NCBI GenBank assembly: GCA_963920635.1
Contig: OY987308.1
Span: forward strand, 27,838,096-27,902,095
From: Pseudeuparius sepicola
Taxonomy: Eukaryota > Arthropoda > Insecta > Coleoptera > Anthribidae
Direction of reading: 5' to 3'
Length of the DNA stretch: 64,000 nucleotides
This document shows positions 12,117-23,428 of the stretch, piece after piece (position 1 is the first letter of the stretch; each line of letters begins with the position of its first letter). The position numbers were made by a program, and so were the translations under genes. Under the pieces are notes generated by a model. It was given only the letters and a program-made list of their open reading frames with translations, did no database searches and was not told where the DNA came from.

Positions 12117-15100
12117 TTACGAGGCCGCGATCTTGGCGCATATCTCGTTGGTGAACTCCGAACACTTGGCGGTACCGCCGAGGTCGCCCGTCAGGAACTT
12201 GGCCTCCTTGATTGTGTCGAAGCAGGCCCTCTCGATCTTCGCGGCATGGTCGTTCAGGTTCATGTAGCGCAACATCATCACTGCGGACAGCAGCAGCGCC
12301 GTCGGGTTCGCCTTGTCCTGGCCGGCTATGTCCGGCGCGGTACCGTGCACCTGCGGACGGTACCGAAATAAATAACCTCGAAACGGGCTTTGAACTCGAA
12401 AAATCAGGAAATAATCTATACATAGATGGCTGGAGCCAATGACGTCAAAACCCATAGACAGGTTTGTTTTGATAAACGCTTGACGCCCAGAACTAATCAC
12501 AATCTAAGCGCAAATTATTCCGAAAATGTCGCGAGATTGTCGGAAATTGCCCCTTTTCGTCGAGCCGTAGCGAACTTATTTCGACTCTGGGCTCGGAGGC
12601 TGGCGTCGTTAGACCATCCCCCGAGTCTTCGGGTGAGGTTCCGATGCTTCCGGCGCCCCCAAACAAGAAAAGACACGCGATATCTAAGTGTGATTCTGGA
12701 GGAGCTATAACCGGGAATCACCGGGTGTATAGTTGGTTGATGGTTGACTTCCTGTCTTTGCTTGTAGCATGTTTTTAGAGTAGTGTGGATATATTTAATC
12801 TTGGAGTCAAAATAAAGGGCATTTGAACAATGGGGCATCACGTCTATAGGTTTTGACTACATTGGCCGGAGTATTTATGAGCAGGACATTTTTAAAAGTG
12901 TCTTGCCATTTTTGGTCTCTGTCCGGCAGTTTTAGAGCTTTTATGATCATTTATATAAATGTCGTCGGTTAGAGAATTAATGAGAATTTCTGGTCACTTG
13001 TGGGCGTTATTTATGGTCATTTATGAGCATCATTTATAAAAAAAACCTCAATTTCTAACCTATACAACTGCAAAACCGTTTCTAATTCTAACTTCTAACC
13101 TAGAATATTGCGAACTGTGTACCTAATTTGCAAAATGGTCAAACAAAATTCAATTGTCTGGAATTACTTCAAGAAAAGAAGTGACCAAAAATTAAAATAT
13201 GCTATTTGTGAATTTTGTAAAGCTGAATATTTTGCCCGTGCAGGAAGAATGGGAAAACATTTAATTCAATGTGCAAAGGCCAGTTTAGATAAAGAAGTTA
13301 TTTAGATTTAGTAGTAACAAAAATGTAAAAAGTATTTCTGATGTAGATGTAAGTATTGATAATTAAGTTAGGTAATTTTATTGCAATAATTATAATTACT
13401 GCGTCGAATTTCAGATCAAAACTTATTTTAATAATTTTAAATTTTACCAATACTGGAATATTTTATTGATAGCTAACCTAACTAATCTACATCCTACATG
13501 TACCTACGCGTTGGGTCTTCTAAATCTGTCTTCAGTCTGTAACTAGAAACATTTTTTTTAAATTGTACATATTTTTTTTTTTTTTTTTTTTACTTTATAC
13601 TTTTTTAATCAAAAGTCATACATGTGGGGTCTTGTTTTAAAGGTTTTTTCGCAAGCAATCGAATGGCACCATTTTCAAAAATGTCCATAAATGCTCGAGG
13701 CCTAGTCTGGCATTTCTAAAAGTCTCCTGCTCAAAATCATAAATAGCTCGGACTAGAGTTGCCAAATGTCCGGACATTTATTTTCAGATAAATGTCCAGC
13801 CAATGTGTCCGTAATATGTCCGGACATTTATCAGACATTTATAAAATAAGCTAAAAACATCACCATCCTATTGGATGTTATTTAAAACGATATATTATTT
13901 ATATATGTTTTTAAAATTTTAAATAAAACTAATAAAAGACACCATGTGCATACTTTGATGTGCTTCGTCATGCGTGTAGCATGTCTTCTTGCAGAATTTG
14001 CAAATTCCATATGTTTTATTGTTTTTTTGGACTTTTTGGAAGTAATTCCATATTATACCACTTCTTTTACCCATTAATAAAAGGAAATAAGAAAAAAAAC
14101 ACACACACAGCAGATATCTTATGGAGGGAAACCCTTCCAAAACGTGTCCTTATAAAAAAATTTAGGTTAAGTTTCGCTTCTTCTTCTATTTAAAATATTT
14201 TGAAATTTATTGGACACATTCGAGCATTTTTGAATGTGTCATGTCCTCAGAGAAATAACCAAGGATAGAGGGAGTAAGAACAAAAAGTAAACAAAGCCAA
14301 CATCTTTTTGAGTGATGCCACGTACTCCATTGTTTACAGCATTTCATTTCAAAATAGAGGGGTTTAATAATGGGATTAAATGAAGGCATACCTCCCATAA
14401 CGCTAAATTAACAAATGTAGTTATTAATTTCTTGTATGTAACAATTTTAAACTAAAACTAAATTGCGCTGTAATTATAGTATCTAATTATCACTTTAATA
14501 AAATCGTCAGATACCTCAAACCGCCCGATATGGCAACGATGTCGTTGCTGCCACGGGCTCCGCGTTCGTTAACTCGGCGGTATTTGTTTTGTGTATGCCC
14601 AACAAGTCAAGTTTTCCCATTGTTTACGTATGCATTTTTCTTGTTTTTAATTGTTTTTCTGTTAATTTATAGGCTATTTATTAGTGTTTAGGATATAGTG
14701 ACTGATTTTGTATACAATGGGACGCAGAAAGTGTGTGGTATGTGGCTAAATTGATATTTCTCAGGATATAACCTATATATCAGGTAAACGTTGTACACAA
14801 GGGCCGAATGTTTGTTTACTTCGGTAAATTTGCATAAGATGTTGGTTGACTACAAACGTATGTGTTTTGATGCTGTTGCTCCCTCTATCCTTGGTTATTT
14901 CTCTGAGGTCATGTCCATAAATGTCCGTGCTCGGACATCTATGTCCAGTGTCCGGCAACACTAGCTCGGACATTTGCCATCTGTAAAATAATCGCGCCGA
15001 ACGCTTACCGACTCGAAGAGGGCGCCGTTGAGGCCGATGTTTCCCGACGGGGTGAGGCCCAGCCCCCCGACCAGGCCGGCGCACATGTCCGACAGGATGT

Positions 15101-18100
15101 CGCCGTACAGGTTGGGCATGACGAGAACGTCGTACTGCGTCGGGTCCTGCACCATGTTGAGGCAGACGGTGTCGAGGTAGCGCTCCTCGAACTTGACCTC
15201 CGGGAACTTCTTGGCGAGGTCCCGGCAGCACCGCAAGAACAAGCCGTCTGACATGCGCCTGGCAATCGACGGCATCAAACGAAAATATCCGGTATAAACG
15301 ACAAATCTGTGAGATATATTATGCAACGAGCATGCAATGCTTACAGCTTGTGTCTTGATGGCCATTAAACATAAGTTGCATACACACTATCTTTTTAATA
15401 TTAATATTTCTTTTTTTGTATAATTCTTAATTTCGCAATATCACACAATTTTAATCGATTTTCTTGGAAAACGCATACATTTTAGGAATTCACTAAGTAA
15501 AGGGTAACTACGAACTGTCAAAATTGATAAATGTCATTGTCATGGCACTCTAGATATGAATTGAATATCGCTGTGATGCCGCATTTCTATTGGTTACAGT
15601 CGAAACAAGGCAACCATGCGCATCTACGTCAGTTGCGAATCACGAATTCTAAATAATGCATAGTGTTTAATGGCGACTGCGGTTGTGTTTTACGATTTTG
15701 TGTAGTTTACAGTTTAATAGGGAACGGAACGGAAATTAAGTATTATAGATTTCCCAAGGACAATAAACTAGTAAGGAAACAGATTATTTATATAGAACAG
15801 AGCATTAAAAATAGGGGACTCTATGCCTGGTTTATACAGCAAATAAAATAGAATGTGTAATAAAAAATTAGCCTTGTTATGGTTAAAGGGAATCATTATT
15901 TGATCCCTATTTTACTCACTATTTAATATGTTGTTTTGTTTGTTGTTTAACTATAAACTAAGCATTAGTTGTGCAGGTTGTGCTTGTGTCGAGGCTTGTG
16001 TGCATTAATTGGTAAATAAGGCTTTATTTATAATTGACATAAACAAACCGACATAAACACTGGAAGGAAAAAGTTATATTTTTGGTAAGGCTTCGAATTT
16101 TATTTATCAATACCTTTGCCTATAACAAGTCATCTGTACAATACTTTTTTTCGATGGAGAGTTTGTGTCGATAGAAGCCAAAACTTAGTTCAGGATTACC
16201 TTACTTACAATAAATGTATTATTTAGATACCTATAAGTATGATATTTTTTTATTGTGTACCAATATACGGTCTTTTAAAAGAAAAATCCTGTTAATTTAA
16301 CAAAATATACATAAATTTTATTTGCATTCATACGATTAGCTAAAACGCAAAGAAAACAAATTATTTGTAAAATTATAATTATCAAATTAAATGGGTTTTT
16401 TTATCGACAGAATATACATTCATTTATCTAGTAATATAGTCTACATATTTTTATTTAAAAAAAAAACGTTTAAAATAAGCAAAAACCCATAAAAAAGTAT
16501 CTATTGCTGTGTAAAACATATGGAGCAATTAAAATTCTGATTCGCAACTGACGTCACAAGGTGCGACAGAGATAGGCATATGGATGCGCAATGACATACC
16601 GTGGGTAAGTGTATCGTGCTTGTATTGTAATGAAAATTGTGTCATAATGAACTTCATTATTGTTTAGAGAGATATGTTTTAGAGTCGGCAATTTTTATTG
16701 CCGGCAATAAAAATTGCTGACATTTTTGTTGCACGCATTGTTTGTTGCAAAGGTGGTATCTGTTTACAGTTGGCAATTTATCTAATGCAATTCTATTTTT
16801 TGGTGAATACTGCCAACCAAATATTTAGTATTTAGTAAATAAAATATTTGTAGTTTTTGCGGTGTGTAGACTGTATACGTAGTGTTTCGGGTTATATTAA
16901 TTTTACCAATGATTCCAATAATAACATTTATAGTAACATAGAAAGATCCTAATAGTAACATAGAAAATGAAGTTTTATGTAGTGTTTTTTATTACTAAGG
17001 TTGTTAGCACAAAAATCTCTAAAAAATATATTAGAATTGCCATTGCAATTGCAATAAAAATAGGTCTGGAGCTACTTTTTGAAATGCAATAAAACTTGCC
17101 ACAGACGACTCAAAACGGAGTTAATGCACGTGCGCACAACAAAAATGTCAGCAATTTTTATTGCCGGCAATAAAAATTGCTGACTCTAAACAGGGCTTTA
17201 TAGAGTACCAGTAGTGATAAATCAATGAAAGAATGGAAGTACGAAAACATTCTCACTCACATTATGTTGGCTTTATGAACGGCGGTAACTTTTTTCCTGC
17301 CGTTGTCCTTTGCATACTGGAAGGCATATTCGGCGACTCGCCTCGAGGCATCCTCCGTAATTAGTTTTATGCTCTGCACGACGCCCTCGACGATCTCGTG
17401 CTCGATGCCCGAATATTCGCCCTCGGTGTTCTCTCGAATTGTCACTACATCCACGTGGTCGTACAACGTTTTGTACCTGCGTGTTACAATAATTATTGTT
17501 CTACGTTTATTGTCTTTACGAGAGTCGATTGAATATGTCATTTTATCTAGCCGTCATAATAGAAAATAATGAGGTTATGTAGAAGTTAGCAGACCATAGC
17601 CTGCTTGATTAGTAAACTCCTTGATCCCGACGCTATAGACTAACAAGTGATACAGACAATTTCTTAGCGACATGTGTCAAAAGGAGACTCGGTTTTTAGC
17701 GAAATAAACTCCTGGACAAAATTAACGCAACATCATAAATGTGCCACTTATTTGATGCTATTTTTTTTTCTGAATTTATGATCCGATTTGAATGATTTTT
17801 TTTGCATTGTAGGTTGGTTCCTTGACAATGTCATAGTTTTCGCTGTTTATGATAAAAAGTTCATTTTCGATTTATACCGGGTGTAACAAAAATGTTATGT
17901 TTTTTCCGAAAATTCGTATCACCCTGTGGAGTATACTAGCAACCGAAACATATAGCAGTTGACATTAGACGATAGGTCCATCCTTCTTCAACATTTTCTT
18001 TTTTGGTTTACTTCATTATCTCTGTTATTAAAGGAGATACACTGTTTTATATCGTAACATGTTTTTATAGACTTTATTATTCAACACAGTCATTGTAGAT

Positions 18101-19895
18101 GTTTTCAAGTAGGCTATGGAACTTTTTTGACATTTCAAGCGATGTGTCAACATATTTATGTTGTGTTTTAAAGTTACAAAGGTCAAATAAAATTCGCCAT
18201 ACCAATAAAAACTGTTCAGAAACTGCTTATTTAAACGTCTTCTGATTGTTCATTTAAACGTCTTCTGATTGTTCGAGACGATATTGTATGATGGCGAGCA
18301 GTTCTAAGCTCACTTTTTAGCCTAGTACTAGTGATATTCCTGTTTCTTAGAGCAGTTTGCCTAATAAAACGCTCATCCCTTGGATCGGTACATCGGTTTC
18401 GCCCTTGGCCTGACCTTCGCGAGTAAGATCCTGTCTCGTTAAATCGTTCAACCATACGACTTATAGTCGAACGATGTCTTCCTATCACATTAGCAACATG
18501 ACACATCGAATAGCCTTCATCCACCAAAGTTAAAGCTCTTACTGCTTCTTCTGCCGATAAATTTTTTGTTCGATTCATTTTTCAATTTTAAAATACTCGT
18601 CGGGCAACTGGGCATATGAAACGAACGTTTAATAAGCAGTTTCCGAACAGTTGTCAGAAAAGTTCCATAGCCTACTTGAAAACATTCAACAATGACTGTG
18701 TTGAATAATAAAGTCTAAAAACATGTTACGATATAAAACAGTGTATCTCCTTTAATAACAGAGATAATGAAGTAAACCAAAAAAGAAAATGTTGAAGAAA
18801 GATGGACCTACCGTCTAATGTCAACTGCTATATGTTTCGGTTGCTAGTATACTCCACAGGGTGATACGAATTTTCGGAAAAAACATAACATTTTTGTTAC
18901 ACCCTGTATAAATCGAAAATGAACTTTTTATCATAATCAGCGAAAACTATGACATTGTCAAGGAACCAACCTACAATGCAAAAAAAAATCATTCAAATTG
19001 GATCATAAATTCAGAAAAAAAAATAGCATAAAATAAATGGCACATTTACGATGTTGCGTTAATTTTGTCCAGGAGATTATTTTCTAAAGACATGAATAAT
19101 ATGCATTTTATTCGATTTTACGTTAATCTACATAACAAAGAGATTGTATTAGAACCAAATTTATGCTGTAAATTGAAATGGAGACTCGCTTATTTTTGAC
19201 ACATGTCCGTAAGGAGGCTTCTGTCGCAAAGGTATTTATTCTGTGGCGGCCCTCACCCCTCCAGGCTGCGGCACGGCCTGACGTTGGCGTACAAGTTGAA
19301 CTCCTTCCTGAGCGCCAGATTGAGCGACCGGTGCCCCTTGCCGACGGGCGTCATCAGTGGCCCCTTCAGCCCGATCTGGTTCCTGTTGACCGAATCGATG
19401 GCGGCCTGCGGTATGCCGAACCGGCCGTCGGGGCCGCGCACCGGCGTCACGTCCACCGACTCCCACTCGATCGGCACCTTGGCCGCCTCGAAGATCTTCT
19501 GGACGGCGGCCGATATCTCGGGGCCGATGCCGTCGCCCGGTATCAGCGTGCACTTGCGCACCTCTGAGCTGTACAGCCGGCGCTGCGCCCCCAACGTCCC
19601 CTGGAAATTTTACATTCGTTTTGTTTGGGGAGGACATGTGACATAACCTGGAAGCCAGGGGGGACGTCAGCCGCTCGCGCGGTTATGTAACACTCACGAT
19701 TTCGGGGGTTTCTGCGGAAACCCGTTTGGGGACAACTTTGAGGTACTTCACGAGCTCGCCGAAGACACTATCGGAGCGTTTTAAACCAAGCAGTTGCTTT
19801 ATAAAAGCGCCCATCCTCCCACAAGTTGTGAGCTACTCTGAAATGCGCGGAAATTTCGGGGTACTTACAAGGTTTTTGAAGATTCTTAAGGCCAT
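12117..19895 (-). CDS. Idh3a: Isocitrate dehydrogenase [NAD] alpha subunit, mitochondrial
   Basis: Catalytic alpha subunit of the NAD-dependent isocitrate dehydrogenase of the mitochondrial TCA cycle (isocitrate to 2-oxoglutarate). Exons on the minus strand: 19895-19869, 19600-19257, 17476-17261, 15258-15009, 12350-12117. Phases agree and give 356 aa. Visible landmarks: an Arg-rich mitochondrial leader (about residues 1-20), [10 protein letters not shown], the isocitrate-binding run [22 protein letters not shown], the catalytic lysine in TAVHKANIM, metal-binding aspartates in [13 protein letters not shown], and HGTAPDIAG near the C-terminus. The [12 protein letters not shown] spacing favours alpha over beta/gamma. 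The length matches other Idh3a proteins (about 360). It is divergent from Surf4, and its introns carry several transposons. Confidence 0.95.
12434..12868. repeat. MITE-like element in Idh3a intron
   Basis: Inverted ends GCCAATGACGTCAAAACC (left) and GGTTTTGACTACATTGGC (right), about 25 bp with few mismatches, enclosing 435 bp without a transposase. The target duplication is not clear. It directly abuts the hAT remnant that starts just downstream. Confidence 0.5.
12860..14990. mobile_element. Outer hAT-like remnant with BED-finger fragment (interrupted)
   Basis: Left end near 12860 (CGGAGTATTTATGAGCAGGA) and the inverted counterpart near 13700-13753 (GAGCAGGAGAC and ATTTATGA on the complement) suggest a degenerate TIR element. 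A plus-strand fragment at 13132-13305 encodes a BED-type zinc finger ([11 protein letters not shown], then CEFC, then H-x5-C), typical of hAT transposase N-termini. The DDE/RNase-H part is missing. The right end is split by the younger element 13754-14963. Outer boundaries are approximate. Confidence 0.5.
13754..14963. mobile_element. hAT element nested in an older one, with BED-finger relic
   Basis: A 1,210-bp insertion with TIRs TAGAGTTGCC / GGCAACACTA and an exact 8-bp target duplication GCTCGGAC at 13746-13753 and 14964-14971. On the minus strand (about 14140-13950) a second BED-finger fragment is readable ([11 protein letters not shown], then CKFC), so the element derives from a ZBED-type hAT. 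A subterminal inverted pair containing AACCAAGGATAGAGGGAG lies near 14255 and 14885. It is too short to be autonomous. Confidence 0.8.
16678..17190. repeat. MITE with internally palindromic ends
   Basis: Both ends carry the same module: TTTAGAGTC, then a perfect small palindrome GCAATTTTTATTGCCGGCAA and its continuation, then a stretch containing CATTTTTGTTG. The two modules are inverted relative to each other (about 16678-16733 and 17137-17190). The 400-bp core is AT-rich and non-coding. No clear target duplication was seen, so the class is undetermined. Confidence 0.6.
17707..19077 (-). mobile_element. Tc1-like element with long terminal inverted repeats
   Basis: A 1,371-bp element flanked by TA (17705-17706 and 19078-19079). 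Its ends are inverted repeats of roughly 425 bp, starting AACTCCTGGAC / ATCTCCTGGAC, with scattered mismatches. Between them a minus-strand ORF (18578-18231, 115 aa) encodes a paired-type helix-turn-helix ([18 protein letters not shown], then [13 protein letters not shown]) and a second DNA-binding segment rich in Arg, as in Tc1/mariner transposase N-termini. The DDE catalytic domain is absent, so it is non-autonomous. It lies in an intron of Idh3a. Confidence 0.8.
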
Positions 19896-20368
19896 GGTGT
19901 GTGGTGGAAAATCGCCGAAAACGGGCCGGGGTATTGTTTATTTTATTTTTTAGATCACCCCTTTAACGTCAAGCAAGACGTTTGAGGAAAGTGGGAGAGG
20001 TCGCGGTGTAGGTCGCGACGTCTATTTTTAAATAAATGCAATGCTTTAATATAATGCGTTTTATTGACTCGAATAAAAGAATGCGATACGTATTTTTCCA
20101 CTAGAATATCGTCTAAAAGCACGCAGACAACGGCCACTTAACTGATAAATAAATAATTTTTTATTTAAAAAAATTTACACGATGTATTGCTGGTTGCCTA
20201 CGGCGCGTATGTCTGGTTGCCGATAGTCGCTTGACAGCTGACGGTGTGACAGTGACAGTTATTTTGACGTTTGACGTTTTCGCGGTAGGTGACTGCGTGG
20301 AGGTCGCTCCTCTCTTTTTCAACAACCTCTTTTCTAAAAGCCTAAAAATTGATAAATTATTGTGTAAA
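19896..20368. promoter_or_regulatory. Divergent promoter region Idh3a / Surf4
   Basis: 473 bp separate the start codons of Idh3a (minus, 19895) and Surf4 (plus, 20369). Both are housekeeping genes. No TATA box is evident at a fitting distance. It probably contains both leaders and a shared bidirectional promoter; this is inferred from spacing only. Confidence 0.5.
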
Positions 20369-21456
<1,088 letters not shown>

Positions 21457-22955
21457 GTGCGCGGGGGCGGGGGACTAATTTAAGATCAAATCACATTTTT
21501 TCCGTGTACATATTATTGACGAGAGGGGTGACGACGGTTTTTTATTTTGTCGCGACCATCAGAGTCTTATCGTACTTTTTTTTAGTGAGACTGTGCAATG
21601 GATTGAATTTTTTATATAAATATGTTAGAATGGGCGCCCAAAAGTCGCGTGAATTCATGTTCTTCCATTATTTTTGTTGTACTTTTTATTTTGGATTATG
21701 TTTTATTGTATAGGGTTGTTATATAAGGACTAATAAAATGCATATTTTTACAGAAAATAAAACGCCCTTCATTTTTTACTATCGTCGTTTATTTAGGTAT
21801 TACAGATAAATTATTACCGCTACTATAAAAAATATAAAATAATCGTGTCTTTGAGACGAACAGATGCAGTCAAATTTGACAGTTACTTCCCGCGTGGCAC
21901 CCTCTATCAATGTGTTTTCTTTTACAAATTTGTGGCACTTTTATCTGTCAATTTTGAAAGCAGTTCTTGTCCTATCCGCCTGTTACATTTTACTCAAAGC
22001 TTTGAGACACTAACGAAGCAAAACCTTTTGTATAATTTTTGGTTCTTCGAATATCGTGGCCCCCTTTTGGAGAAAGTGTAAATGTAAATATATCGCGGGT
22101 GAAGATAACAATATCTTTAAGTACGCTCTAAAATTATTCTATAATACAAACGGAAAGGAAGCTTAAATAAATAAGACTAGTAAGAAATACAAAATTAAAA
22201 ATAGCTCGTGTATATTTAATAATTTTTGGTTAGATTTTGTCTTTTTTTACCCTTTTCGAGGAGGTAGGTGCAAAAATATGTATATAATATCTTTATAAGA
22301 GCTCTGCTAGAATATCCTCGTCTTTGTAGATATGTAGTATCAAATATGTACAAATTCATTATTGTTTAAATTCTTTTTCCGCTGGCGAGCTTCTCAATTT
22401 TTGAGCATTACTTTGGTCATCTATATCGCCGATCGAACATATACTATAACAACACACTTAGGACGTTTATGGCTTGTTTTGTAAACAACTAATAATATCA
22501 CATCGAGTAAAAGATAGTGGGTTAAAAAAAGATATGTCCAAATAAGATGTTACAAGCTATTATCTCGTAAATTTTAAGATAAGTCGATGGTACAAAAACA
22601 ACAGTTTTATGTACTTGTTTTTTTTTTCAAGGAATTGATTGCCCTTTTAATGCTATAAAATGCCCTTTTTGATTTTTTAAATTGGCTATTTGGCGCTACC
22701 TTTTTTGTTTGAAATTCAAAAACTAAAATACACAAGTGTAGTTTTTGAACCATCAATTTACCTTAAAAATACCCTTATTTTTGCAAACAAATGAAAAGAT
22801 CTAGTTTTTCGACTTGTAATTCTTACAGCTTGGTACTGCACACGACATTTTCCAAAAACACCGTCCATTTCTCTGCTGAAAATACAACAACTACCGCTGA
22901 GAACAAACTGCGCAGTAGGTCAAAGCGCGTTCTCCCTACTCCATTTCTCTCTTAA
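21457..22955. other. Intergenic region Surf4 / sigmar
   Basis: It contains the Surf4 3' UTR (to about 21765) and then AT-rich sequence without a supportable gene. Short ORFs here look like chance. Confidence 0.4.
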
Positions 22956-23293
22956 GAGGGGGTTGCCGACAGCGAAAGTGACGGTAGATTTCGTATTTTT
23001 TTAAGTTGTATAGCATAAAATCTAATAACATTTTACCTGGCAAAAATTTAGTACAAATATCTCTGTCTTCATTTTAATCATAAGATCTTAAAAGCATCGT
23101 TTTGTTTTATAGGTTATGAAAACCTTGGGAAAAATAATAATTCCAGTGCATATGCTTTTAAGATCTTATGATTAAAATGAAGACAGAGATGTTTGTACTA
23201 AATTTTTGCCAGGTAAAATGTTATTAGATTTTATGTTATACAACTTAAAAAAATACGAAATCTAACGTCACTTTCGCTGTCGGCAACCCCCTC
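22956..23293. mobile_element. piggyBac-type MITE (TTAA target)
   Basis: A 338-bp element with inverted repeats of about 140 bp covering almost its entire length (ends GAGGGGGTTGCCGAC / GTCGGCAACCCCCTC). It is flanked on both sides by TTAA (22952-22955, 23294-23297), the piggyBac target signature. The central loop of about 55 bp is non-coding. The arms differ at only a few positions, so the insertion is young. Confidence 0.8.
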
Positions 23294-23428
23294 TTAACTA
23301 CTGTCATTTTCGACTGCTGGCGCCATCTATTTTAGACTAATCATCCCTCTTCCTTTACTCGACGCCAATAACACGTACTTTTATAATAATACAATGCGTA
23401 AATCACACGGCGGCGGCGCCGACAAACA

